DNA from: an uncultured Pelagibacteraceae bacterium
GTDB taxonomy: Bacteria > Pseudomonadota > Alphaproteobacteria > Pelagibacterales > Pelagibacteraceae
Reading direction: 5' to 3'
DNA: 44,349 nt
NCBI GenBank assembly: GCA_902624535.1
Contig: CACNYF010000006.1
Span: 1 to 44,349 of the forward strand
The notes below the pieces were generated by a model that ran no database searches, had not been told where the DNA came from, and was given only the letters and a program-made list of their open reading frames with translations. Position numbers and translations under genes: made by a program. Shown piece after piece: positions 35,443 through 44,265 of the stretch. Each line of letters opens with the position of its first letter. The first letter of the stretch is position 1.

Positions 35443-36316
35443 TTCTACTTACCATTACTTGTTTATTTAAATATATTTCTCTTCGAAATATAATGATTGA
35501 TGATATTATTACCAGTGAAGCACCCATCAATGTTTTAATTGTGGGAATTTCGTCCCAAATAAAATATCCAAAAGATATTGCAAATATTAATCCTAAATAT
35601 TTAAGAGGTGTAACCAGAGAAACCTCGGATAATTTATATGATTGACTTAATAATAAATTAGCTGTTCCTCCCAACAAGCCAATTGTACATAAAAGTAAGA
35701 AATCATTGAAAGTAGGCATGATCCAACCAAATGGTATTGATAAAACTCCAACAATTGTAATTGCAAAAGAAAAAAAAAATGAGATCAACCAAACTGGTTC
35801 TGTAGATGAAAGTTTTCTAATTGTAATTGCAACGTAAGACATTCCTATACAAAAGATTATTGGAAATAAATAATAAATATTTAAGCTAGAAAATCCTGGT
35901 TGGGTAATTACTAAAACACCAATAAAACCAACAAATACTGCAGCCCATCTATATACTCCTACTTTCTCACTTAGTAAAAATATTGATAGCAGAGTTGTAA
36001 ATATAGGTGCAGCAAATGAAATACTTGTCACTGTTGCAAGTGGTAGGTTTCTTAGTGCCAAAAATATTGCAGCTAAAGCTATCAGTCCTGAAGAACATCT
36101 AATTAAATGTAATCCTGGTCTATTGGTTTTATAAAAATCTCTAAATCTTGTCTTAGGAACTAAAAAAATAATTGGCAAAATACCAAATAGGCCTCTAAAG
36201 AACATAACCTGTCCAATTGGATAATCTGATGACCACTTGACTATAACATCCATAAATGAAAAGGCACATATTGATAAAAACATGTAAAAAAAGCCTAATT
36301 GATTTTTGGAAAGCAT
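35435..36316 (-). CDS. EamA/DMT-family transporter
   Basis: This 293-residue membrane protein with about ten helices has the two-repeat EamA layout. The first copy contains MDVIVKWSSDYPIGQVMFFRG and FLALRNLPLATVTSI, the second a shortened equivalent (LSEVSLVTPLKYLGLIFAISFGYFIWDEIP). Family members export or import metabolites such as amino acids or nucleobases; the substrate here is unknown. It is divergent from msrA with 34 bp between start codons and heads the two-gene run with the AlkA-like gene. Confidence 0.9.
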   Translation of the reverse strand: MLSKNQLGFFYMFLSICAFSFMDVIVKWSSDYPIGQVMFFRGLFGILPIIFLVPKTRFRDFYKTNRPGLHLIRCSSGLIALAAIFLALRNLPLATVTSISFAAPIFTTLLSIFLLSEKVGVYRWAAVFVGFIGVLVITQPGFSSLNIYYLFPIIFCIGMSYVAITIRKLSSTEPVWLISFFFSFAITIVGVLSIPFGWIMPTFNDFLLLCTIGLLGGTANLLLSQSYKLSEVSLVTPLKYLGLIFAISFGYFIWDEIPTIKTLMGASLVIISSIIIFRREIYLNKQVMVSRNE

Positions 36317-36350
36317 GATAATAACTTTAGATTAATTAAAATTTTTAGCA

Positions 36351-36797
36351 ATGGAAATAGCAACTTTAGCACTTGGATGTTTTTGGGGACCCGAAATAAA
36401 ATTTAGCAAGTTAGATGGAGTAATAAATACTGAGGTTGGATATTGTGGAGGTAATACTGAGAAGACATCTTATAAAGAAGTATGTTATGGTGATACCAAT
36501 CACGCAGAAGTAGTTAAGGTTGAATTTGACAATGCCAAAATTTCTTATGAGGAAATAATAAGAAACTTTTTTGAATTTCATGATCCAACTACTTTAAACC
36601 GGCAAGGTCCAGATGTAGGTACTCAGTATAGAAGTGAAATATTTGTTCATGATGAGAATCAAAATAAAATTGCTAACAAAGTATTGAAAGAAATTAACGA
36701 AAAATTTAAAGGTAAAATTGTTACCAAAATATCAAAATCAAAAAATTATAACAAAGCCGAAGATTATCATCAGAAATATTTGGAAAAAAGTTTCTAA
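36351..36797 (+). CDS. msrA: Peptide methionine sulfoxide reductase A
   Basis: MsrA reduces the S-diastereomer of methionine sulfoxide in proteins. The catalytic Cys10 is in ALGCFWGPE, followed by VGYCGG, ADGTNHAEVV-type motif YGDTNHAEVVKVEF and GPDVGTQYRSEIF. At 148 residues it is a short form that ends with YHQKYLEKSF and so lacks the C-terminal extension that often carries resolving cysteines. Cys at 33 (GYCGG) and 45 could take that role. It ends with TAATG overlapping the sulfurtransferase start, so the two are coupled. Confidence 0.95.
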   Translation: MEIATLALGCFWGPEIKFSKLDGVINTEVGYCGGNTEKTSYKEVCYGDTNHAEVVKVEFDNAKISYEEIIRNFFEFHDPTTLNRQGPDVGTQYRSEIFVHDENQNKIANKVLKEINEKFKGKIVTKISKSKNYNKAEDYHQKYLEKSF

Positions 36798-37609
36798 TGT
36801 CACTTATATCAACTGAGTGGTTAGAAAAAAATCTCTCAAATGTAAAAATAATTGATGGCTCTTGGCATATGCCTGCAACAAAAAGAAGGGGTAGAGAAGA
36901 ATTTAATAAAGAGCATATACCAGATGCAATTTTTTTTGATATTGATGAAAATTGTAATAAATCAACCGACTTACCACATATGTTAACAAACACTAGTTCG
37001 TGGGAAAATATACTATCATCTATGGGGATATCTAACAAAGACGAAATTGTGATTTATGATAATTCTGATGTTTTAAGTGCTTGTAGAGTATGGTTTAATT
37101 TAATTTACTTTGGCCATGATAAAAAGAAAGTACATGTTTTAGATGGAGGTTTTAAAAAATGGAAAAAAGAAAAAAGAGTAACTTCCTCTCACAATAAAAA
37201 TATTCAAAAAACTAGTTATAAAGCAAAAAAAAATAATGAAATGGTTAAGAGTAAAGATCAGATTGATCAAAATATAATTAAAAAGAAATTTGATTTAGTT
37301 GATGCGAGAAGCAAAGATCGTTTTAATGGAACAACTCCAGACCCAAGAAAAAATGTAAGAAGTGGATCAATACCTAATTCAATTTGCTTGCCATTTAAAA
37401 CTCTCATCAATGATAATAATACTTTTAAAAGTAAATCGGAAATTTCCACTTATTTTAATGATTTATCTTTAAATGACCCAATAAATGTTGTGTTTTCGTG
37501 CGGTTCTGGGATCACAGCATGTGTTTTGGCACTTGCATATTCTCAAGTAAATAATAAGTATCAACCAGTCATTTATGATGGTTCATGGGCTGAATATGGT
37601 AAAATGTAA
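36797..37609 (+). CDS. sseA: 3-Mercaptopyruvate sulfurtransferase / thiosulfate sulfurtransferase
   Basis: This protein of 270 residues has two rhodanese domains. The N-terminal one is non-catalytic (DNSDVLSACRVWFNL, with DGSWHMP and LDGGFKKWK). The C-terminal one holds the active-site loop CGSGITACV (about 235-243), the CGSG(V/I)TA form of 3-mercaptopyruvate sulfurtransferases. It transfers sulfane sulfur, as in SseA. It is coupled to msrA by a 1-bp overlap and 3 bp ahead of the RND adaptor gene, so these genes may share a transcript; whether this reflects a link with thiol stress is an inference. Confidence 0.9.
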   Translation: MSLISTEWLEKNLSNVKIIDGSWHMPATKRRGREEFNKEHIPDAIFFDIDENCNKSTDLPHMLTNTSSWENILSSMGISNKDEIVIYDNSDVLSACRVWFNLIYFGHDKKKVHVLDGGFKKWKKEKRVTSSHNKNIQKTSYKAKKNNEMVKSKDQIDQNIIKKKFDLVDARSKDRFNGTTPDPRKNVRSGSIPNSICLPFKTLINDNNTFKSKSEISTYFNDLSLNDPINVVFSCGSGITACVLALAYSQVNNKYQPVIYDGSWAEYGKM

Positions 37610-37612
37610 AAT

Positions 37613-38629
37613 ATGAAAAGATCAACGAAAATTACAAGTATAATAATTATTTTCTTTTTAATTATAGCTACAGTGATTGTTGGTAGAACAATGATTGGAA
37701 ATCATTTTAAAAAGAAATTTAGTAAAAGGCCACCTCCGGGAATAATAGTTACTGCAGCTGAAAATAGAGTTTTTGAAAATTTAATAAGCACATATGGAAC
37801 AGCAAGACCATTTAAAACACAGTCCTATAAAATTGAGAAGTATGAAATACTAAAACCTGTCAACTTTAATCAAAAAGTTAAAAAAGGTGATGTGATTGCA
37901 GAACTTAAAAATAGAAAAATTACTGCTCAGTTTGATGGAATAATTGGAAAAAGGGAATTTTCAGAAGATATCGAAGTTTCAAAATCTTCAATCTTAGTTA
38001 ATCTTGAAAATACGAGTATTATCTATTGTGATGTAGATATACCCGAAATGTTTGTACCATTTATTAAAGTAGGTTTACCTGTTGATATAAAATTTTCTGG
38101 ATACAAAGATAAAACCTATAAAGGCGAAGTTGACTCGTTAGCTAGTCGAATTAGTGAGGATACTAGATCATTACCAACAAGGATAAAAATGGATAATACA
38201 TCTAGTGAAATTTTGCCTGGCTCATTTTTAGAAATTTCAATAAAATATGATACAAGAGAAAGCCTGAGTATACCAGATACCAGTACAATAGTGGAAGGTG
38301 ATAATATATTTATTTATAAAGTTGATGAAAAAAATAAAGCAATAAAAACAAATATTGATACCGGCGACAGATATCTAGGTTTTGTTGAAGTTTTAAATGG
38401 TCTAAAAGTTGGTGATAAAGTTGTTGCTGAGGGAACAAAAAAAGTCAGACCAAATTTAACAATAAGACCTATAAAAAAGGGTGCTAAAGTAGCTAATCAA
38501 AACAAATCTAGTTGGGGTGGAAAAAAGAAAAAAGATACTAAAGAAAACAAGAATGGTATGTTTGCGTGGTTACAAAAATTAAATATATTTAAAAAGTCTG
38601 ACTCTGAAAAACAAGAAAATAAAAAATAA
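37613..38629 (+). CDS. RND efflux periplasmic adaptor (MFP) lacking an alpha-hairpin
   Basis: This adaptor has 338 residues, with an N-terminal anchor helix at about 7-25. The lipoyl halves are directly adjacent: EILKPVNFNQKVKKGDVIAEL (78-98) is followed after about four residues by ITAQFDGIIGKREF (103-116), so the long coiled-coil hairpin that usually sits between them and contacts the outer-membrane channel is missing. A beta-barrel (134-215, with DIPEMFVPFIKVGLPVDI) and the membrane-proximal domain (about 218-285, DKVVAEGTKKVRP) follow. An unusual basic 50-residue tail (290-338) with GGKKKK ends it. It is 7 bp upstream of the RND pump gene. Confidence 0.9.
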   Translation: MKRSTKITSIIIIFFLIIATVIVGRTMIGNHFKKKFSKRPPPGIIVTAAENRVFENLISTYGTARPFKTQSYKIEKYEILKPVNFNQKVKKGDVIAELKNRKITAQFDGIIGKREFSEDIEVSKSSILVNLENTSIIYCDVDIPEMFVPFIKVGLPVDIKFSGYKDKTYKGEVDSLASRISEDTRSLPTRIKMDNTSSEILPGSFLEISIKYDTRESLSIPDTSTIVEGDNIFIYKVDEKNKAIKTNIDTGDRYLGFVEVLNGLKVGDKVVAEGTKKVRPNLTIRPIKKGAKVANQNKSSWGGKKKKDTKENKNGMFAWLQKLNIFKKSDSEKQENKK

Positions 38630-38636
38630 TTAATAC

Positions 38637-41600
38637 ATGTATATAACTGAAGTTAGTATTAAAAGACCTGTCGTTGCATGGGTAATGTCAATGATACTAA
38701 TTATTTTTGGAATTTTTGTATTTTGGGAATTGCCTGTTAGGGAGTTACCAGATGGCATTCAGCCTCCAGTAGTTCAGGTACAAACCGATTATAAATCTGC
38801 TTCAGCTGAAATTGTTGATGAAGAGATAACACAAAAAATAGAAGATGTAATAGGAGGAGCGGAAGGAATCAAGAACATAGACTCTAGTTCACTTAATGGA
38901 AGAAGTAGAATAAATATTTATTTTAATACAGATATAGATTTAGATGATGCAGCAAATGACATAAGAGAAAGAGTATCGAGAGTTGCAGATAATTTACCAG
39001 ATCAAGCAAATCCGCCTCAAATTTTGAAACAAGCAGCAGGTTTTACAACTACAATGTGGGTTGCGCTATCTTCACCAACTTGGAATGATTTAGATTTGGG
39101 TGATTATGCAGAGAGATATCTTATAGATGCCTTTTCGAGTGTACCAAATGTTGGTAGAATTTTAGTCGGTGGATTAAGAGAGCTAAGTGTAAGAGTTTGG
39201 GTTGATCCTATCAAATTAGCAGCCAATAATCTTACTATTCAGGAAGTCGAGAGAGCATTAAGAAATGAAAATATAAACATCCCCGCTGGAACTTTAGAAG
39301 CTAGTAACAAAGATTTAACACTAAATATTGATAAATCTTACTCTAATATTGAAACTATCAAACAACTTCCTTTAAAAAAAAACAAAGAAAAAGTTACTAC
39401 TCTTTCTGATGTAGCAAATGTTGAGTTTGGACCAGTTTCTGAAAAAACTTTATTTAAGGCTCAAAGAAAAAATGCGACCAATTTAAAAACAGTAGGGATC
39501 GGAATATATGCAAAAAGTGGAGCATCAACAGTTGAGCTATCGAAACAAATAAAACAAAAAATTAGTGCCTTAAATAGTTCTCTTCCAGATGGACTAAAAC
39601 TAGAAATAGCATTTAATAGAGCAACTTATGTAGGGACTGCAATTCAAGAAGTTTATAAAAGTTTAATCATTGCTTTTATTTTAGTTGTAGTAATAATTTA
39701 CTTGTTCTTAGGAAACCTGAAAGCTGTAATAGTACCAGCTGTTGCATTGCCAGTTAGTTTAATAGGATCTTTTTTAGGTTTATATATTTTTGATCTTTCA
39801 ATTAATATTTTTGTCCTCTTAAGCTTTATTTTAGCGATTGGAATAATTACGGATGATTCTGTGATTATGACTGATGCAATTTATACAAGAATTGAGAGAG
39901 GAGAAACACCACTTGTAGCTGCTTACAAGGGCTCAAAACAAATTACATTTGCGATAATTGCTACAACTTTAATTTTAGTTGCAGTCTTTTTGCCTTTAAT
40001 TTTTATTAAGGGAATTGCTGGAACCTTGTTTAAGGAGACAGCAATAGCATTGTCTTTCTCGATAGTTGTTTCATCATTTGTGGCTTTAACGCTTTCACCA
40101 ATGTTAGGAAGCAAGTTTTTAAATAAAAAAGAAAAAAACAATTTGTTTGTAAGAAAATTTAATAATGGATTTAAATCTTTCACAGAGTTTTATACTGATA
40201 CTTTAGAATATTGGATTAATAAACAGAAAACGATCTCAATATTTATAATTCTATTAATTGCAGCATCTGTTTATTTGTTTAATTTTACTAAAAAAGAATT
40301 AATACCATTAGAAGATAGAGGTGCTTACTTAATAATAGGTTCTACAGACGAAGGAAGCTCATTCGAGTACACTCAGGAAAAAGCACAAATAATTGAGGGA
40401 AGAATATTAAAATTGTTACAAGCAGAAGATAGTCCTTACCAAAGATTAATTATGAGGGTCCCAGGATTTGGTAAATCTGCAACCTCTTATAATTCTTTTA
40501 TTATAATTGCGCTATTAGATGAATGGAAAAATAGAGAAAAGAGCACACAAGTTGTTTTAAGAGAAGCTATTGGTCAAGTTGTTAGTGTGCCAGAAACGTT
40601 TGCGTTTCCTATATCACCTCAATCTATAAGAGTTTCTAGCTACAATAAACCAGTTCAAATGGTGATTTATGGGACAAGTTACGAAGAGTTAGAACAAATT
40701 CAAAGCCAAGTTTTAAGAGAGCTAAGAAGAAATAGAAATATGTTTAGAATTGAAAGTGATTACACAAAAAATAAACCTGAAGTAAAATTAATTACTAACA
40801 AAAATAGAGCAAATGATTTAGGAGTTTCAATAGAAAATATAGGCAGAACACTAGAAACATTATACGGTGGAAAGAGGGTTACAACATATAATAAAGAAGG
40901 AAGAGAATACCCCATTATTCTTCAGCAGTATTTAGCAGATAGAAGAGATAAAGATGGCTTATCAAAGATTTTTGTAAGATCTGAAACTACAGGAAAATTA
41001 GTGTCTGTTGCAAGTTTGGTAGGATTTGAAGAGAAAGGAACTGCTGAGTCATTACCTAGATATAATAGACAACGGGCAGTAACTATATCGGCAGCTTTAT
41101 CGGAAGAATATACATTATCTGAAGCTATAAAATATTTAGAAGACGTAATGTTGAGAGTTGCTCCTCAAAATCAAATAACTTGGAAAGGTAAGTCCGAAGA
41201 ACTAAAAGAGACTAGTAACGAAATATTTCTTATTTTCGCTTTAGCATTAATAACTGCATATTTAGTAATGGCTGCTACTTTTAATTCGTTTGTCCATCCT
41301 TTTATTATTATATTGACTGTTCCTCTTGCAGTTTTTGGAGGTCTTGTATTCATTTTATTTCTAAACAGTTCAATAAATATATTTTCACAAATTGCATTGA
41401 TTATATTAATCGGCATATCCACTAAAAATAGTATTCTTATCGTTGACTATACTAATCAAATTCGAACAACAGGTGCAAAAATTGAGGAAGCATTGATGGA
41501 GGCTTGTAAATTAAGAATAAGACCAATCATAATGACTTCATTAAGCACCATGATTGCAATGTTACCTCTTATAGTAGGCAACATAGGTCCGGGCGCAGGT

Positions 41601-41765
41601 GAGGCATCTAGATTAGCAGTTGGATCAACAATCTTTGGTGGAATGATTATTTCTACATTCTTTACATTATATGTGACGCCAACTATGTATTTAACACTAG
41701 CAAAAAATACAAAGAGAATAGATGCAGTAGATCTGGAGCTAGAAAAGCAATTGATTAAAAAATAA
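38637..41765 (+). CDS. RND multidrug efflux pump (AcrB/MexB-like)
   Basis: This 1042-residue inner-membrane transporter of the hydrophobe/amphiphile efflux class has twelve predicted helices and two large periplasmic loops. The proton-relay residues are D406 and D407 in ITDDSVIMTD (TM4) and K930 in STKNSILIVDY (TM10), so it should be active. The start is MYITEVSIKRPVVAWV, typical of HAE1 pumps. It follows the adaptor and no outer-membrane TolC gene lies in this window. The substrate is unknown; hydrophobic compounds are the usual class. Its end overlaps the convergent lytic transglycosylase gene by 11 bp. Confidence 0.96.
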   Translation: MYITEVSIKRPVVAWVMSMILIIFGIFVFWELPVRELPDGIQPPVVQVQTDYKSASAEIVDEEITQKIEDVIGGAEGIKNIDSSSLNGRSRINIYFNTDIDLDDAANDIRERVSRVADNLPDQANPPQILKQAAGFTTTMWVALSSPTWNDLDLGDYAERYLIDAFSSVPNVGRILVGGLRELSVRVWVDPIKLAANNLTIQEVERALRNENINIPAGTLEASNKDLTLNIDKSYSNIETIKQLPLKKNKEKVTTLSDVANVEFGPVSEKTLFKAQRKNATNLKTVGIGIYAKSGASTVELSKQIKQKISALNSSLPDGLKLEIAFNRATYVGTAIQEVYKSLIIAFILVVVIIYLFLGNLKAVIVPAVALPVSLIGSFLGLYIFDLSINIFVLLSFILAIGIITDDSVIMTDAIYTRIERGETPLVAAYKGSKQITFAIIATTLILVAVFLPLIFIKGIAGTLFKETAIALSFSIVVSSFVALTLSPMLGSKFLNKKEKNNLFVRKFNNGFKSFTEFYTDTLEYWINKQKTISIFIILLIAASVYLFNFTKKELIPLEDRGAYLIIGSTDEGSSFEYTQEKAQIIEGRILKLLQAEDSPYQRLIMRVPGFGKSATSYNSFIIIALLDEWKNREKSTQVVLREAIGQVVSVPETFAFPISPQSIRVSSYNKPVQMVIYGTSYEELEQIQSQVLRELRRNRNMFRIESDYTKNKPEVKLITNKNRANDLGVSIENIGRTLETLYGGKRVTTYNKEGREYPIILQQYLADRRDKDGLSKIFVRSETTGKLVSVASLVGFEEKGTAESLPRYNRQRAVTISAALSEEYTLSEAIKYLEDVMLRVAPQNQITWKGKSEELKETSNEIFLIFALALITAYLVMAATFNSFVHPFIIILTVPLAVFGGLVFILFLNSSINIFSQIALIILIGISTKNSILIVDYTNQIRTTGAKIEEALMEACKLRIRPIIMTSLSTMIAMLPLIVGNIGPGAGEASRLAVGSTIFGGMIISTFFTLYVTPTMYLTLAKNTKRIDAVDLELEKQLIKK

Positions 41766-42354
41766 TATATTTTCTAGTAGTCAAAGATTTACTACACTTA
41801 TTAAGCTGCTTCTTAAATTTATTTGAATATCCCTCTACTTTTTTTGCTAATACAATAACTTTCTGATTACTTTTATAATTTTTATAATTTCCCCAGCCTT
41901 CATGATAAGCAATATATTGTCTGAAAGCATCTTTTTTTGAAACCTTTAAAATTTTTTCTGTTTTATTTGTATACCAGCCGATAAAATCAACACTATCTTT
42001 AAATCTAGTTCTTAAAGCATATTTATTCCCAGTCTCATCTTTATATTGTTTCCAAGTACCTTTAATAGCTTGTGAGTATCCAAATGAACTAGAAGGTCTT
42101 TTATAAGGTATAACTTTAAATAATTTTTGACGCGCAGGCTTAGCAAGCCAGTCAAAATCAGATTCCATTTTTATTATTGCTAATTGTAGGTTGATTGGTG
42201 TTCCCCACTTTTTTTCAGTTTTTTTCGCGTGTTTATACCAAAGATATCTCTCAGAAAATATTGAACAGCCATCTGATGTATTTTGAGGTATCGATGAGCA
42301 AGCAGTTAAAAATAATAGACCAAAAAATAAAAAAAACTTTCTAAAAAGAATCAC
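41755..42354 (-). CDS. Lipoprotein lytic transglycosylase (SLT domain)
   Basis: The 199-residue protein starts at a GTG, with a lipobox LTAC at Cys19 after a hydrophobic signal. An SLT goose-lysozyme-like fold follows: IIKMESDFDW with the catalytic Glu64, SSFGYSQAIKGTWKQY (compare S.aGlmQi), and AYHEGWGNYKNY near residue 150. It would cleave peptidoglycan strands at the outer membrane inner face. There is no obvious Shine-Dalgarno for the GTG. It converges on the RND gene, whose last 11 bp it overlaps. It may serve local cell-wall remodelling; a link with the RND pump is not shown. Confidence 0.85.
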   Translation of the reverse strand: MILFRKFFLFFGLLFLTACSSIPQNTSDGCSIFSERYLWYKHAKKTEKKWGTPINLQLAIIKMESDFDWLAKPARQKLFKVIPYKRPSSSFGYSQAIKGTWKQYKDETGNKYALRTRFKDSVDFIGWYTNKTEKILKVSKKDAFRQYIAYHEGWGNYKNYKSNQKVIVLAKKVEGYSNKFKKQLNKCSKSLTTRKYIIF

Positions 42355-42367
42355 AGTTTAATATAAA

Positions 42368-42880
42368 TTATCTATTATTTTTTCTCCATATCCATGGATA
42401 TTCAAATTCCATACTCCATAAACCAAGCTTATTGTTTTTTGCATAAATTTGATCTTTAGAATATTTTTTTTTTGAATATTTTGGATAGTCGAAGGCTAAT
42501 CCATTTCTTACCATGTAAGCTGAAACACTCTCATTATTAATAAAACACTCACCTAAATACCTACCAAAATAGTCTTTTTGGGGCTCGATTAGACATTTCA
42601 ATTTTTTATTTATAATTTTTTCTATGAGAGAATTTTTTGAAATTTTTCCACAATTAATTTTTTTTTTATTTTTTATACAAAACTGTTGCTTTCCTTTAAA
42701 TTTAGTTTCTGGGGCATCTATTCCTGAAAAACGAATTTTTTTATTATCTATTAAAATTGTATCACCATCGATTATTTTAATGTTATCTGAAATTATGATT
42801 GTTTCTGATAGTAAGTAATTTGTTGTTACAAATATAAATAAAAATAGAAAACTAACTAACTTCAGTAGTTGCTTTTTCAT
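42368..42880 (-). CDS. Exported staphylococcal-nuclease-like protein (SNase domain)
   Basis: This protein of 170 residues has a signal peptide MKKQLLKL and a hydrophobic stretch (9-25). The SNase OB-fold follows: IIDGDTILIDNKKIRFSGIDAPET (36-59), with the Asp pair and the Arg50, then KDYFGRYLGECFIN and ARNGLAFDYPKYS-like RNGLAFDYPKYS. Cysteines at 68 and 77 (FC...NCG) and others suggest disulfides. It should be a calcium-type nuclease in the periplasm or outside, possibly for nucleic-acid or phosphorus scavenging (inferred). The start is 29 bp inside the upstream DUF1476 gene; the signal peptide supports this start. Confidence 0.88.
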   Translation of the reverse strand: MKKQLLKLVSFLFLFIFVTTNYLLSETIIISDNIKIIDGDTILIDNKKIRFSGIDAPETKFKGKQQFCIKNKKKINCGKISKNSLIEKIINKKLKCLIEPQKDYFGRYLGECFINNESVSAYMVRNGLAFDYPKYSKKKYSKDQIYAKNNKLGLWSMEFEYPWIWRKNNR

Positions 42881-43160
42881 TACATTCTTGCATTTTTTTT
42901 CTTATTTGGTCTTCCGATATATTTTTATCTCTTAAATCTCCATAAAGCTTTCTATAAACATCTTCATCACCTGCCTCAGCAAAATCTGCTTTGATTACAT
43001 CTTGAATATATTGATTTTTTTTTTCCTCATCATATCCTAGAATTTGTGAGGCCCACTCTCCTAAATATTTATTTTTTCTTGCATTAATTTTAAATTGTTT
43101 TTCCTCATCATGAGCAAATTTTTTTTCAAAACCTTTTTTTCTTTCATCAAATGAACTCAT
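42852..43160 (-). CDS. F1-ATPase inhibitor subunit zeta (DUF1476)
   Basis: DUF1476 is the alphaproteobacterial zeta subunit that inhibits ATP hydrolysis by the F1Fo-ATP synthase. It has 102 residues. The N-terminal inhibitory region FDERKKGFEKKFAHDEEKQFKINARKNK (split near residues 4-31) is diagnostic, followed by LGEWASQILGYDEEK and DFAEAGDEDVYRKLYGDL. It overlaps VanZ upstream by 4 bp and the nuclease downstream by 29 bp, so it is read as part of a compact run rather than with the atp genes, none of which lie in this window. Confidence 0.93.
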   Translation of the reverse strand: MSSFDERKKGFEKKFAHDEEKQFKINARKNKYLGEWASQILGYDEEKKNQYIQDVIKADFAEAGDEDVYRKLYGDLRDKNISEDQIRKKMQECNEKATTEVS

Positions 43161-43528
43161 TGCTGTCTACCTTTATAAATTGTTTTAAAAATTAAATATG
43201 ATAAAATTATACCAGTTATATTACCAAATAAATCAGAAATTTGAAAACCTCTTTCAGGTATGAATAAATGACATAATTCCAAAAAAATCGATATGAATAT
43301 TAGATATATAAAAACTCGTTTTAAATTTTTTTTAAAAGCAATTAGGCCAATTAATGATAATAAAGTAAATGCAATTACATGATTAGTGGAAACGATTAAA
43401 TCTGCTGTGATTTGTGGCTGCAATTTACAATCTTTATTTATTAAATAACCCAATAAACTACATGGTGATAAATATAAAATAAATATGCCTATATTAGCTA
43501 AATAAAATATTTGTTTTATGATATTCAT
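43157..43528 (-). CDS. VanZ-like membrane protein
   Basis: This 123-residue protein has four hydrophobic segments (about 6-26, 46-64, 70-86 and 103-119). The VanZ hallmark is the central ELCHLFIPERGFQISDLFGNITG (84-106, compare E..Q.f.p.R..d..D...N..G). The role in this family is not defined outside teicoplanin resistance and it is often a general membrane protein. It heads the minus-strand run VanZ-DUF1476-nuclease, with ATGA coupling to the next gene. It is 26 bp from gpmA. Confidence 0.85.
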   Translation of the reverse strand: MNIIKQIFYLANIGIFILYLSPCSLLGYLINKDCKLQPQITADLIVSTNHVIAFTLLSLIGLIAFKKNLKRVFIYLIFISIFLELCHLFIPERGFQISDLFGNITGIILSYLIFKTIYKGRQQ

Positions 43529-43554
43529 AGTTGATCTATATTAAAATTTCACAA

Positions 43555-44265
43555 ATGAGTCACTTAATACTTATTAGACATGGTCAAAGCCAATGGAATT
43601 TAGAAAATAAATTTACAGGATGGGTTGATGTTGAACTTGCACCACAAGGTAAATTAGAAGCTTGTAAAGCTGGAGAATTTATAAAAAAATTAAATTTAGA
43701 AATAAAACATTTTTATACTTCTTATCAACTAAGATCAATTGATACCTTAAAACTCATTTTAAATACAATTAGAGTAAAACCAAATAATATAATTAAGGCT
43801 TGGCAATTAAATGAAAGACACTACGGATCACTTACAGGATTAAATAAAGATGAAATGAAAAAAAAACTAGGAGAAGATGAAGTGCATAAATTCAGAAGAT
43901 CTTGGGATAATCCACCAAAACCTTTAAATATAAATAGTCCATACCATCCAAAAAATATAAGTATTTACAATGATATACCTCGTAACCTTATTCCAGATAC
44001 AGAGTCTCTTAAAGATACTTATGAAAGAGTTGTGCCCTATTTTGTTGAAAACATAGAGAAAAATTTGCAGGAAAATATAATTATATCTGCTCATGGAAAT
44101 TCTATTAGATCACTTTTAAAATATTTATTTAAAATTGATGACAATGAAATTTCTAAACTTGAAATACCAACAGGAAATCCTCTACTTTTGAAATTTGAAG
44201 ATAAGAATATAAAAGAAGCTAAATACCTAGATCAGAGTAGATCTAGGGATTTAATTAAATTCTAA
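43555..44265 (+). CDS. gpmA: 2,3-bisphosphoglycerate-dependent phosphoglycerate mutase
   Basis: GpmA interconverts 3- and 2-phosphoglycerate in glycolysis and gluconeogenesis. The ATG at 43555 opens MSHLILIRHGQSQWNLENKF, with the phospho-histidine H9 in LIRHGQS. A TTG at 43531 in the same frame would add eight unsupported residues. Other signatures are FTGWVDVELAPQG, LNERHYGSLTGLNKDEM and ISAHGNSIRSLLKYL with the second His. It has 236 residues, family length. It ends in a 3-bp overlap with the stop codon of a minus-strand gene that continues past the window edge. Confidence 0.95.
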   Translation: MSHLILIRHGQSQWNLENKFTGWVDVELAPQGKLEACKAGEFIKKLNLEIKHFYTSYQLRSIDTLKLILNTIRVKPNNIIKAWQLNERHYGSLTGLNKDEMKKKLGEDEVHKFRRSWDNPPKPLNINSPYHPKNISIYNDIPRNLIPDTESLKDTYERVVPYFVENIEKNLQENIIISAHGNSIRSLLKYLFKIDDNEISKLEIPTGNPLLLKFEDKNIKEAKYLDQSRSRDLIKF

